Positions 13,387 to 25,540 of a DNA stretch of 64,000 nt are shown here, in pieces. The DNA comes from Lumnitzera littorea. Its lineage: Eukaryota; Streptophyta; Magnoliopsida; Myrtales; Combretaceae. Position 1 is the stretch's first letter. The number at the start of each line of letters is the position of its first letter. Both the position numbers and the translations under genes were made by a program. The notes under the pieces were generated by a model. The model had not been told where the DNA came from and made no database searches. It worked only from the letters and a program-made list of their open reading frames with translations. The DNA lies in the NCBI GenBank assembly GCA_024138015.1, contig JAMXBB010000002.1, positions 56,288,621-56,352,620 of the forward strand, read 5' to 3'.

Positions 13387-13398
13387 GGTCTGATACTA
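13387..13398 (-). other. Primer binding site of the LARD-like element
   Basis: The minus strand reads TAGTATCAGACC about 9 bases after the 5' LTR end at 13408. This agrees with the initiator-Met-tRNA-complementary site TGGTATCAGAGC at 10 of 12 positions. It shows that the LTR at 13408-17248 is the 5' one. Confidence 0.75.
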
Positions 13399-13407
13399 AT
13401 TCAGAGC

Positions 13408-16400
13408 TGTCATACCTCGAAAAGGTAGATTCATAATGGCTTCACCATATAAACCATCTTAAGATAAAAACTATTCTTATAGCTGCTATCATAGACCCAA
13501 TTCATATTAGGTATACTAAACTCTATCGCTTTAAAGCATCTGGTTCCATAACTACTTCATAGAAACCTATAGTATATTTTTTGGAAATAACTGATAAGCA
13601 AAATCATAGTTTAACTTTTGAGGAGAGTACTTATAAAACCCACAGGTTCACATTATTCAATATACAAACCAAAAGATTGAAACCTAGTGAACCCCCTAAG
13701 AATACTCGAGTAGTTTTCTTAGCAATTAGAAAGAAAACCAATAATAAGAACAAAAATTCAGTCGAATTCTCCTTGATTCTCTCCTTAATTCCAATTGCTA
13801 AAGTTTAGGTTTTAGGTACAGTACTTATAGTATCGTTCTAAACTCTCAAAATAAACTATAGGGAATGAGAGACAACTTACTTAATAAATAGGACAAAGAT
13901 AATAATATGAACTTAACTTATCATAAATAGGATTTTCAACCAAATTAATTAGATGCAATGTATGTACAAGAAAATGTTGTTGAACAACGTTATCTAATCC
14001 GTCATGAGATTAGAGAAATTACATCTACTCTAATCGAAGTTGAGAAGTTTGATACTGTGTACTCGCGGATCGATACCAAATCAAGGCTTATGTAATGAAG
14101 AACTCCCTTTTCCCATGACCACCTTCGAATCATAGCCCCCAACCTTATCACGACCTCCTCTCCTATTACTTAGTTTGACTAAGGTAGGAAAATGATTATT
14201 TCAACTATCCTCATCGAAGAGGATCCCTATTTGGCTCTACAATCCTAGCCGTTACCCCTAGTAGGTTACCATGCATATCAAGTTTAATGTTAAGTCAAGT
14301 TTGAGTTAGTTTATTTTTAAGATGATAAGCCAAGTTCAAATAATTCAAGCATAATAATATTCACTAAATAACTATAACATGGAGCTTATCTCCTATCACA
14401 ACAAATAGAATCTCAAACACAAGTACTGTACATGCTCAAACAACTAACTATAATTACAAACAAATACATACCAAGTTCTCTAAATATTCTGAAATTATAT
14501 CCTAAAATGCTGTGTAGCATTGATCCTACTTACTTGACCTCATACTCAATCGTTCATAGAAGCCTCTAATAAGGTTACAGATTTAGCCTATTTGATACAA
14601 GATAGAGTAGAAATTAAAATATAATACTTAGATAAGACTAACTTAGAATATTTACTCAAATATAGTCATAGGTACTTATTATTTAATGTTATTGTAATTT
14701 AAATGTACATTTGAAATTAAAAAAAAAATTAGTTTATAAAATTACTTAAGAATTTTCTACCTTTTTTAAGAAAGAATTATGTATTTACTCAAATTTTATG
14801 AAAGTAATGATGTTAGATTTATAAAAATATAGAATTCAGTTTTAATGGTTTAGATAATTATACTCTTAGACCCATATTTTTAAGATTATTAATAGAGATC
14901 TACTCAATTTGAAATTTTATGGCTATCACTTTATATTTTTTAAGACATATATAAGGCACAATCATAGAAATTTTATCAACTTACAGGATGAACAATTATT
15001 TTTATAGAGCTATAAGTTTGCCCCTAAATACTCATTTTTCCTTAATCAAACTTTAGATTTGTAAGAAAAATTCATAAAATAATAAAAGGTATTTATTTTA
15101 CAAAATAAGAATATATGTAGAGTATATAGACCATACATAGCTTATAATAATATATGCACTAATTGCACATTAACATGCAAACATATATATATATATATAT
15201 GTATGTATGTATGTATATATGTACATATGTATATCCTAGTCACATATATCTTGATTTTGTTCCCATATGTTTATCTATCTATATTTATTAACAAAGGGGT
15301 AGGGCATAAAACTATACTCCATTTATATTTAGTATAATGGTGTTTAACTATATAATATATATATGACTTATTATGCAAGTTTTAAATATAGCTAATCAAA
15401 TATTACTTATGGTATGTTGTTTCATTAATAATGAAACATGAATCTTTTTTGTAAAATCAAAATTAAGTTTGTCTTAAACTAATCATACATTCGATAAACA
15501 TTATAAGTTATCTATTTTGCAACATATTTATCTAAAATTAACCATATTACATATTATATACATAATAAACAGTATAGAATGAATACTTCTATAAATATAA
15601 CTTAGCTTAAATTTTGCTACAGCTCCAATGAAAATTCGCTTATACGCTCCTTGGTTTCTCATGAAGGAAGTAAAATAATTTTTCTCTTCATCTTTCCTTT
15701 TCTTTCTAAACAAAAACATTTTGTTATGCTTTCTCATCTTGCCAAAAATAATGTGAGATGCCACTTGAAGGATTTTATAGCGCAACATGTCAATGGAAAT
15801 TGGCTTAATAACTTATAGGTGTCAAATCCTAATCTTGCTTATTCCCCACTTTATTTATTGAAATATATATCAACATTAGACGTATAGGCCTTCCAAGTGG
15901 TCCAATAGCAATGCGACTAATTTTATGTTTTTGCTCGATTAAACTACTCCATGTTACATCCATAAGACAAACAATGATCAACATCCAAATGAGACATTTC
16001 CTACAAGTACACATCTATAAAAATAATTTTTCTCTTTAGGTTTGTTTGCCACTTTCCATATTTTAAGGCATATTAAATTATATTTAATAATTATTGACCT
16101 ATATGTATATAAATACATAGATAGATATATATTATATATATTGATTGGAAATTCATACATTTTTTACATACATTTATATTTCAATTTATTTGTCAAATGA
16201 GTTATCTTTATTATCATGTCATATATCACAAAGATTAAATCTTGAATTTTTTTTTTCAGAATTAATGAGCTACTATAATAAGCATAATTTAAAAAAAAAT
16301 TTATTTAAAATAAGACTCATCATATCCAATTCTAACTTCCCCAACTATACGTAATGTAATGTATGTATACATTTATTTATTAATTTATTTCTACTATTTA

Positions 16401-17248
16401 ATTATTCATAGAATTTTGAAATTTTGGCTTAAATAATTGTAAATTACCAACTTTCCCTTGGTACTTCCAAGTGTGTAGTATTTATTCATTAAATTTAATA
16501 GCATTTCATCTTTGGTTTACACATTGTGAACTTCATATTCCTTCTAGACATAACATTCCATTTATTAATGTGAAATAAGACACATTACATATTTAGCGTT
16601 TCAAGTAATATCTAAATTGGAGTGATTGAATTTTAAGGATCTTGATCTTACGATCATATTTCAAAAATTTTTATTATTAGGTGTTTGGTAAATTAAGTAT
16701 GTCAAAATTTTCGTATATACCTATTAATATAGTCTATAATACTATATCTTTTACAAGGAGTATAACTATATAAAATCTAGCAAGTCCAAATTATAAGGAA
16801 TTACATTTCCTAATTGCAAGTTCTGTAAGCTTTTCTTATTCTCAAATCCTTTTCCTCTCTTGTCATCATCATTTTCATTTTTTTTTTTTAAGAATATTAA
16901 CTCTTTATAAACTAAATGCATATTTCCATACAATGCTATATAAACATACTCCTAAATATTTTATGAGTTTTAAATGCTAAATACTTATTCTTAAGGTTTA
17001 GCTAATTATTGGTATTTGATTTGCGTTTTACTAATAGAAAACTAATTGTATCATTATAAGTAATTTTCTAACTAGATTATTATTATTTTAGTATTATATT
17101 TTCAAAATCTAATTTATGAGATTTGTTTGACTAACACCTATAATCTTGTTACAAAATTCTATCTTAATTGGATTACTCTTTCAAGTACCTTAAAGTTGAT
17201 GCTCAAATCCTTATTGCTAGAGGGAAAAAAAAAATACGAGGTCTCGCA
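13408..17248 (-). repeat. 5' LTR of the LARD-like element (3841 bp)
   Basis: On the minus strand it starts TGCGAGACCTCG at 17248 and ends CGAGGTATGACA at 13408, so its ends form a short inverted repeat with intact TG and CA. It is somewhat shorter than the other LTR because of several small indels. A TA/GTAT microsatellite lies at about 15183-15230. Reading frames inside (15528-15788 and 15829-16014, minus) lack similarity to known proteins. Confidence 0.88.
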
Positions 17249-17254
17249 TACACT

Positions 17255-18480
17255 ATGTCAAATTTAATTATTCAAGGTATTATCGGTGACTAGAGTAGTG
17301 GTGCTCATGTTGGTCAAGGAAAAAATGGTAGCAACAGTCCTAAGTTAGTTGATGATAACCATGACAAACTCACCAATCTTGTTGAGAGTTTAGTTATTGT
17401 GATGTAAGTTAATAGATAGCAACCATAGGGTGTACCACATCATTACCTACCTAAGAATGTTTATGAGAGACGATATGGCCAAGGTAGCCAAGGTAATTGC
17501 CTAATTTGACCATGTTGAGTTGGAGGAGTTGTAGATCGAGTTAGAAGATAATGATTAGAGTTGGAAGAGATTGAGGAGGATGATGAGGAAGTAGATGCAG
17601 AAGAGTATGGAGAGGAACAAGAAGAGGTTGAATATTATTAGGCACAAGAGTGAGGATGTTGAGCTCCTCAAGGACTAGACAATGTCAAGGTTTAGATCCT
17701 ACCCTTCCATGAAAGTGGAGATGTAAATGAATATCTAGAGTGAGAAGAAAAAATAGAGAAAGTATTTGACTGCTATGGATACATTGATGCCATTAAAGTG
17801 CAACTTGCTGTACTTGAATTTTTTCAATCTACTACAATGTGGTGGAAAATATACTACAATGTGGTGGAAAAATCTGAATATGGCTAAAGCAAGATATAGA
17901 AGATGAGGTGTATGCACTTGGAAAGAGAAGAAGAGATTGTTGAGGGAAAGATTTATGCCTGAGACTTACTTATAGGATATGTTTACAGAGTTGTAGAAAC
18001 TTTGCTAAGGAAGCTGATCAATCAATGACTATGTGAGAGAATTTCAAATGTTGATGATGTGAGCGAATGTAGATGAACCTAAAGCTCGTACAATGTTTAT
18101 GTTCATTTCTAGACTTAAATATGAGATTCATAACATTGTAGAAGTATAGAGGTTCTATAACTGGAAGAGGCCATTCACGTAGCATAGATGGTTGAAAAGC
18201 AAGGAAGAAATGCATTAACCAAACCTAAGCTAACATTTTTCAAGCCTCCATTACACACTGACCTACTCATGTTAAGTTGAGGAAAGATATGATCAACCTA
18301 ATGATAGCCAAGCAAGCCATCAAAGCTGAATTGAGGATAAATTGACCTCGAAGACATATGAGAAAAGATAAGCCTCTAGACGGAAGACAAGTGAGGTAAA
18401 GTACTTTAAATGCTTGGGTTTTAGACACATGGCTATTAAGTGTCCAAACCGACATACCATGGTACTCCAAGGAGATGTAA
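17255..18480 (+). pseudogene. Decayed gypsy gag with zinc knuckle (outer element)
   Basis: The reading begins at ATG 17255, one base after the target duplication of the nested element, and meets a stop after 12 codons. Acidic stretches at about 17540-17650 and a capsid-like region at 17690-18240 follow, with a Pro-Phe-His start and Glu-Lys-Ile-Glu-Lys-Val-Phe, in broken frames. A CCHC zinc knuckle lies at 18402-18443 with spacing C-x2-C-x4-H-x4-C, but its first Cys is Tyr (TAC for TGC). Gag normally forms the particle and binds RNA; this copy cannot. A 22-bp direct duplication at about 17831-17872 adds to the damage. Confidence 0.75.
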
Positions 18481-18639
18481 TGGATAGCACTAATAAGAGT
18501 GAGTCAAAGAAGGAGAATAATGCTAGAAAGGTTGAAGTTAAAGAGGAAGAGGAGACTTGTGCTACACCAATGAAGGAAAGGTGATGACCTTAGTATTAAG
18601 ATGAGTGCTAGGCTCTTTGTCAAGCTTCAAAGAAGACTA

Positions 18640-19030
18640 GAGAGAGAATTTATTTTATACAAAGTGTACTATCAAGGGACAGTTATACACCATCATTGTA
18701 GATGGAGAAAGTTGTACTAATGTCGTTGCACAATCCTTTGTGCAAAAGTTAGGACTGCTAACCTCTAAGCACCCTTGACCTTACAAGCTATATTAGCTTC
18801 ATGATAAGGGCACTCTATACATCACAAAACAAGTATTCATGCCTTTTAGTGTTAGGAATGTATACTAGGATGAAGTAGTGTGTGATGTTGTCCCTATGGG
18901 AGCTTTACATTTGTTACTTAGAAGACCTTAGTTATTTAACCAACATGTTACTCACAATGGATATAAGAACACTTATGCCTTTGCCAAGGATGGGAAGAAG
19001 ATTGTGTTATAACCTATGACACTTACCTAG
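18640..19030 (+). pseudogene. Decayed gypsy aspartic protease (outer element)
   Basis: An Asp-Gly at about 18701 followed by Glu-Ser-Cys-Thr-Asn-Val marks the protease active-site region of this gypsy family, with the usual second Gly replaced by Glu. The later conserved blocks follow: a Lys-His-Pro/Pro-Tyr-Lys-Leu block, Asp-Glu-Val-Val-Cys-Asp-Val-Val-Pro-Met, and an Arg-Arg-Pro where Gly-Arg-Pro is usual. The frame carries stops. The function in the family is cleavage of the Gag-Pol polyprotein. Confidence 0.7.
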
Positions 19031-19199
19031 GTAAACGAGATCCATAACCAGCTAACCTAAGCTAACAAGAAGAAAGCTTTAGTGATGAGTCAGAGTGAGC
19101 TCTAAGCTATTGAGAAGGCCGATAAGCTTATGTTTCCATTGATCAAATGATTGATGGAGATGAGAAATTTGGACAATGCTTTCGATGAGATCCAAAGAT

Positions 19200-19800
19200 A
19201 AATTAATGAATTTATCAACATGTTCCCCGAAGAGTTGCCTAAAGGACTACCTCCAGTCTGAGGCATGGAACATTATATTAACCTATAGACAAGTGTAGCC
19301 TTACCTAACCGACCAGCTTACAAAATGAATCCTTAACAAGCTATGAGCTTATAAAGCTAGGTTATGTGAGGAAGAGCATTAGCCCTTATGTTGTACCAGC
19401 TCTACTCATCCTAAAGAAGGATGGTTCATGGTACAATACATCGATAGTCGAGTAATCAACCAAATTATTGTCGAGTACAAATATTTAATACCAAGGCTCG
19501 ATGACATATTACATAAGTTACATGGTGTTGAAATATTCACTAAGATTGATCTACGAAGTGATTACCACCAAATTCGCATGATACTTGGTGATGAATGGAA
19601 GACTATTTTCAAGATGAGGCATAGCCTCTACAAATGGTTGGTTATGCCATCCGAACTTACAAATGCGTTAAACACATTTATAAGGCTTATGAACCCTGTG
19701 ATGCATCCACTAATAGGAAGATGTATGTTCATGTACTTTGATGATATATTAGTATACAGTGCCAACCTGAACAACCATGTTTAATGACTTTAAGCTATTT
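19200..19800 (+). pseudogene. Decayed gypsy reverse transcriptase (outer element)
   Basis: The Phe-Pro-Glu-Glu-Leu-Pro entry of the RT lies near 19220. The best-kept part is an open run of 118 codons at 19428-19784, with the Lys-Ile-Asp-Leu-Arg-Ser block, Tyr-His-Gln-Ile-Arg-Met, and the catalytic Tyr-Phe-Asp-Asp at about 19735, followed by Ile-Leu-Val-Tyr-Ser. Both catalytic aspartates are kept, but frameshifts and stops upstream and downstream break the polyprotein. The ATG at 19428 is internal and is not a real start. Confidence 0.85.
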
Positions 19801-20039
19801 TTAACATTTTACAAGCTAAGAAGTTGTATGGGAACCTGAAGTAATATATGTTCTACTAAAGTGAACTTATCTTTCTTAAGTATGTGGTATCTGGAGAAGG
19901 AATCTAAGTAGATGAGGAAAAGGTTTGAGCTATCTTGGAGTGGCTGGCATCGAAGAATGTCATTGAATTAGGAAGTTTTCATAGCCTTGCATCTTTCTAT
20001 AGAAGATTCATTAAAAACATCAGTACAATTGTAGCCCCC

Positions 20040-20520
20040 TTAACCGAGCCAATAAAGAAGAGTGAAGGATTCTGATGGAATGACCAAACTAAGCAGATCT
20101 TCTAGGAGATAAAAGAGAAGCTCATTTGACAAGCCATTTAAATTGAAATGTGATACGTTAAGCATTGGAATTGGTGCCTTCCTAATATAAGAATGACAAC
20201 CAATTACCTACAATAGTGAGAAGTTTAGTAGTGTTGTACTAAACTATTTTGTATAGGAGATAGAATTATACTCATTATTTCGAGCTCTTACTATCAAGCA
20301 ACATTATTTATTATCAAGAGAGTTTGAAATTTACATTGACCAAGAGTCATTGAAATATCATAGGAGTCAAAACAAACTTTCAAAAAGGCAAGCTAAGTGG
20401 CTAAAATTTATGGAAGGTTTTTCTTATGTGATCTAGCATAACAAGGGTAGTAGCAACATGATCATGGATGCCCTATCACATCAGCAAACCTTGCTAACTA
20501 CCCTGTAGGCAAAATTATTG
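20040..20520 (+). pseudogene. Decayed gypsy RNase H (outer element)
   Basis: After the RT connection domain, blocks typical of gypsy RNase H are legible in one frame at 20130-20490. These include an Ile-Gly-Ile-Gly-Ala stretch, the Ser-Glu-Lys-Phe block, an Asp-Gln-Glu-Ser-Leu-Lys where the family has Thr-Asp-His-x-Ser-Leu, and Asp-Ala-Leu-Ser before the integrase. Several stops interrupt it. Confidence 0.7.
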
Positions 20521-20589
20521 GGATTTTCACTTCTCATTGAGCAGTATGCTTATGACCACATTTTTTAATAGTGTAGAGAAGGAATTGCT

Positions 20590-21720
20590 GTGAGAGGATA
20601 TTACCTCAAGGATGATCATCTATTCATGGATAGAAGATTGTACATCTCAAGTTATTCCACATGAGCTATCAGTGAGAGAAGTTCATAATAATGGATTATC
20701 TAGTCATTTTAGAGAGATCAAACTAGCCAACTTATTGAAGAACTTTTACCGGCCTAGTCTAGTTAAGGATGGCTATAAGGTAGTCAATAGTTGCGAAGTG
20801 TACAAGAGGACCGAGGGAAAAAGAGAGCCATATGGAGAGTACATTCCCTTACCTATACCAACCTTACCTTAAGCCAACCTTAGTATGGACTTTATCCTAG
20901 GGTTGCCTTGAACATCTAGAGGAAAGGATTCAATTTGTTGTTATACTGGACCACTTCAACAAGATAGCACACTTCGTCTTATGCCATCAAACTAATGACA
21001 CTTTATATATTACTGATTTATTTTTGTAGGAAGTTGTCTGATGGCATGGAGTGCTAAAGACAATTGTTTCAAATTGAGACACAAAATTCTTAAGCTTTTT
21101 CTTAAAGACTCTCTAAAGAAGACTTGGAACTAAACTTGTGTTTAGCTCTAGTAAATACCCTCAAATTTATGGCTAAACTAAAGTGGTGAATAGAATACTA
21201 AATAATTTACTCTAAGCTGTTGTGGGAAAGAATTTAAAGGATTTGGATTTGTGCCTACCTAATGTGGAGTTTACATATAATCTACAATACTACTAAAAAG
21301 ACTCCTTTTAAGGTCATTTATAACCTTAATCCTACCATTTCCTTAGATTTAATCAATACCTCGTAACTATTAAAGAGAGTCAATTTAAAGTCACTTAAGC
21401 CCAAGAATTGTAAGAACTACATCAATCAGTGGAAAGGAAGATCAATAAGTTCCTCCAAAGATAATAAGAGATCAGTAATTTAAGCCATTGTACTGTTTTA
21501 TACTAGGACACTTAGTACGGATTTACCTCAACAGAGAGAGATTTCCCAACCTATGACAAAGCAACCTATCTCCATGAGCTCATGGTCCATTTAAGGTCTT
21601 GAAGAGGATCAACATGCCTACCAAATTGAATTACCTAAGAACTATGGTATATCCTCTACCTTCAATGTATCCAACCTGATTCCCCACTGATTAGAAGAAA
21701 ACCCAGCATATGCTAAGATA
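20590..21720 (+). pseudogene. Decayed gypsy integrase (outer element)
   Basis: The N-terminal zinc domain is in the open stretch 20612-20872. A His and a second His in Ser-His-Phe are present, then Cys-x2-Tyr where a second Cys is expected (TAC for TGC). The core follows in broken frames (Leu-Asp-His-Phe, His-Gly-Val, Val-Asn-Arg). The C-terminal Gly-Pro-Phe-Lys-Val-Leu and Phe-Asn-Val-Ser-Asn-Leu blocks are at about 21580-21690. The domain order RT, RNase H, integrase is that of Ty3/gypsy rather than Ty1/copia. Confidence 0.8.
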
Positions 21721-21788
21721 GAACAAGAGCCTAAGATCACTTTAGATTTTTTAGATTTGAAGGAAAATCATTTTAACCTTTAGGCAGA

Positions 21789-22758
21789 TGATGGGAATCA
21801 ACTCCCCAAACCAATCATACATAGCCGAGCTAAAGGATTGTAAGGACTTATATGAAGAATATTAGCTTGATATCCCATTCATGATCAAGATTCCTAATCC
21901 AATCTCCATCTTTTACACTATTAACAACCCAAACACCAAGCTCTTATAAGTTCCAACATGGTTTCCAAGCTACCAAACAATCGTGCTAATATACCTAGCA
22001 TGTATACCAACCAATAAGCAGCCATACCTATTGTCAAGCTCATGCCATGATCCAAATAGCTCTTAATCTAACCAACATAGACCATTATCCGAGCTAAGCT
22101 ACCTAAACATTCAACCTATAGAGGGTCAGAATGTTTTCCAATAGCCAAGCTTTGACCTAAAGCCAACTAAGTTAGCTCTGACTGTTGAATTTCTTCTAAC
22201 TTTGTCCAAGTAAGATCCTACGACTACCAAGTGGCCTCAGCAATTATTACAACTTAGCCAACCACACTACATGCCTCCAACCATCCCTTAACATATGTCT
22301 TCTAGCACAACATTCTAGAAGGGTTCCTTACTCTTTCTATACAGAATATTTTTTGTCCTTTTTTAACCCTTTTTAGTATATTTTATGTATTTTATTTGTA
22401 AATTACCCTTTTATCTTTTTCATGTATGCTTTATAACCCTAGTAAGGTTAGTATATAAACTCTATTTACATATACGTAGACAAATCATTGCATTATTGAA
22501 TATTATAAGTTTCCTTCTTGAACAACCTTTGTGTTCACTCTCTTATCTGTTATCTATTCCTTTTAGTAAGAAGTAATGGTGAATGACCCTATAATTCAAA
22601 CCGGTAAGTCACATCTTGCAAATTGTAGGTTGAGTAAGATTGATTCGTGTATCATATTCGATTGATAACTGCTTGGGACTTGCTAATCCTCTTTTATTTT
22701 CTTTTAATTCTCATCTGTTATGGTGCTTCTTCATGTATATGACCTTAAAGATGCATCA
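21789..22758 (+). repeat. 3' LTR of the outer gypsy element
   Basis: It starts TGATGGGAAT after a purine-rich stretch (TTTGAAGGAAAAT at about 21757) and ends GATGCATCA, followed by the target duplication GGCCA. A TATA-like GTATATAAAC lies at about 22450. It matches 3838-4795 throughout. The reading frame at 22385-22576 falls in the U3/R part and is chance. Confidence 0.88.
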
Positions 22759-22763
22759 GGCCA

Positions 22764-25540
22764 ATAACTATGTAAGTATGCCATGACATTTCCCTACCCC
22801 ATGTGCTTTATCTATTCCAAGACCACCCCTATTCTCTTTCTCTTTCACGTCCCAAACTCTTCCCTTCATCCCTTCACTTCAACTCTCTTCACCATTAATT
22901 TCACCCCAAATTTTTAAAGAAAGCTCATCAATAAACAAAAAAAAAAAAAATCCCCATCTTTAAGAAATTACACTAACTAAGGTGAAGTGTAAGGTATTTA
23001 ACTTCCTTTCTTTCACTTTTGAAGTTAAACCTTTAAGAACTTGTGATGAATCTTTATATCTCACTAATGTAGCTTTAAAACCCTCTATTTCATGGACAAA
23101 TATTCACTCCATAAGGTTAGTCTTTCAAACTCTCACACCATAACAAATACATGTTAAGATTCAACAAGGTTTCTAAGTGACTGTATAGTTTAGGAAATAG
23201 TTCATGTTAGTGAATATATAGACTTAGTTCAAGTTTATAATGAATAGATAATCTTAGTTCTCTTCACTTTAACTTGTAACTTAGCTTTTAGCTTATTGAA
23301 TGTCAGCTATATGTTGGTGATCAAACAAATTCAAATGTCCTCATGTGCATTCTAGAGACTGTTTGGTAAGTTTTATCAATCTCCAAACATTAGGACTACA
23401 AATTAGCTAAACAATGTGGTTTGTCCTTTAGATAGGTAATTTCCTGCTTAAAAATTAACATACCAAAAGTTATCTAAAGTTATACCCACTTAAACTATAG
23501 TAATTGGAGTATAAGTAAAAAAATCTAATGGTAAACTAAAGCCCTTAGGAAGTTTAGGAAGTGGATTGATGACAAGAGAAACAAAATTGAATGCCTAAAC
23601 TTGTTAATACACTATGTTGAAATTTTAGGACCTATGATTTAGAAACCAATGGTATAACACTTGGCATAATTTGGCTTTCAACCAATAAAAAGGTAGGGTA
23701 ATTGCTTAGGAATGGATAATGCCTTGAATTTCATCCATAGGAAGTTGTGAAACAAAGATAACAACAAACAAACAACTAAGCAACACTAATAGTAGCAAGT
23801 AGAATATGAAGCCAGTTTGATTATTCCACACATGACATGCCTAAGCCTTGGAAATAAACCAATGAATCAATCTAATTTTCAATGTAGGGAAGTCGATTTT
23901 CATTTAGCCAAAGCCCTAAAACAACAAATAAAACGAAATAGAACACATTTATTTACATACTTAGTGCCCTCATTTTGTTCTAAATTTTTGCACTTTAGCT
24001 TAATCTCTAAAGTGTATGTGAACTATAAAAATAGAAACTATACTAAGTAAATTTTGCAATGACCTTTTATTTGCAAAATTCCAATAAGGATTGCTTAAGT
24101 TATCAACAAAACAAGTTATGATATGTAGACTTAACTTAGTTAAAATTGGAATTTAAACAAAGGACTTTACGAACATCCCTTAGGCTAAATTTTTGTTCTA
24201 AGAGGCATAGTGAATTTCATTAAACAAGAAGATTATCTACCTAAAGATTATTTTAACCAATCAACCAACATGTTTGAGTGAGAGATACTCATGATTATGA
24301 TACTTGTTTGTGATTGTTAGAGTTAGTTAGTGGAACTAACTGCTTATTGACTTATAAGCAAAATGTGTATAGGGTTATTAAGGGATTACACTTGTGATTT
24401 CTAAATCATTGAATTGCTCTCGCTATACCATAAGCATATATATTAAATTGGTTTGATTATGATGCTTTGTTTAGTAATTTGTTGAGTATCTACTATTTAT
24501 AACTGGTTTATTGCATTATAAACCAAATTAAATAAGGATTGGCTAAGTTAAATTAAACCAGACATGCATTGCATCCCTTACATCTACAAGCACTACATAA
24601 AACAACAAGAAGGCCATATGGAGGTGATTTTCTATATATAAACTTGCTTCAACCTTTGGGAACTATCACCACATCGAGAGATGATACCCTTTAATAAAAG
24701 CACAAAAATGACCCGTTTAGCTAGCTCTAAAGTATTAAACAAACATCGAATAGCCACAATGTCTTGCCAATGAATCAAGGAATTCAGAATCCAAGTTCTA
24801 ACCTTATGACTTTGAAGGGTACAAATTTGACCCTTACAAAATATCCAAAAAGTTTTGTAAATATGTGCATTGCAAATGGTTGAGTGTTGGCTAACATATT
24901 GGCTTATAACTTACATGGCTTGATGTGTTTTGTAATATGAGAGTTGATCTCACTGAATTGTTATTTTGCTCATTCCCTTATAGTTTCCTTTACAAGTTGT
25001 AGTAAAAGCTAGGTAGGCTAGAAATCTAAGAGGAGTGATCATTATTCCTTTTAAAAGTTATATAGGAAAGGTTAACTTATGTTATTGAGACTGTCAAGTT
25101 GAAAACTAAGTTGTATATTTTATAGGTCATACATGTAATATGGAAAGAAACTTAATACAAAACTTTTCAGTTATTTAAGTTGGATTCTCAACCCATTTGA
25201 GAACATCAAGTATTGAACGGTTCTATGGTCTTATTATTTGGCAGATGATATCAACTTTTTGTGATCTTAGAGGGTCAGATATGTAATGATAAGTGTTTAT
25301 TTATATGTATACATATATATATAACAAATCAATAGGTTATGTATAGGTGTTACAATGGATATAGAAATATGATATATAAATAGGTCAACAAATGTCATAA
25401 ATAGAATCTCATGCACTCTAACCATGAGATAATTAGGGTACAATGGGCACACATGCTGACAATGGCTTTAAGGGATTTCGTTACTAGGCCCCAATTAGGA
25501 GCTTTATATCTAATGAACTTGCTATCCATAATTTTGGAAA
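22764..25540. other. Repeat-derived intergenic DNA, no gene seen
   Basis: A pyrimidine-rich, leader-like stretch (22780-22950) is followed by AT-rich sequence. Between about 24500 and 25100 the order of short blocks recalls the LTR-like sequence at 240-930: an ACTACATAA block, AAGGCCATA...GGAGGT, GATCTCACT and CCTTATAG. This may be another old LTR. The open stretch at 23817-24050 has no recognisable similarity. No primer site or target duplication was found. Confidence 0.35.

Larger units (their letters stand above)
5154..17248 (-). mobile_element. LARD-like LTR element, 12.1 kb, non-coding internal domain
   Basis: Two direct repeats of about 3.9 kb (5154-9072 and 13408-17248) bracket 4335 bp without recognisable genes. 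The element is flanked by TACAC at 5149-5153 and 17249-17253. Reading the minus strand, the LTR starts TGYGAGACCTYG and ends CGAGGTATGACA. A methionine-type primer site follows the 5' LTR and a purine tract precedes the 3' LTR. Long LTRs with a mid-size non-coding core are the definition of LARDs, non-autonomous elements thought to borrow enzymes from gypsy relatives. It sits inside another element, so it inserted later than its host. The LTRs are visibly diverged, so it is not recent. Confidence 0.85.
3838..22758 (+). mobile_element. Ty3/gypsy LTR retrotransposon, split by a nested insertion
   Basis: Two related LTRs (3838-4795 and 21789-22758) begin TGATRGGAAT and end near GCATCA. They are flanked by an identical 5-bp target duplication, GGCCA, at 3833-3837 and 22759-22763. 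A primer site follows the left LTR, and gag-pol remnants lie in the right order between them. The span is 18,921 bp. Removing the nested element and one copy of its target duplication leaves about 6.8 kb, a normal size for a plant gypsy element. All frames are broken, so it is a dead copy. The pol style (a protease with Asp-Gly followed by Ser-Cys-Thr-Asn-Val) points to a chromovirus-like family; I do not assign the lineage. Confidence 0.9.

Noticed and set aside
15528..16354. Several 60-86-codon frames in the LARD-like LTR
   Set aside because: The corresponding places in the other LTR are not open in the same way, so they are not conserved genes.
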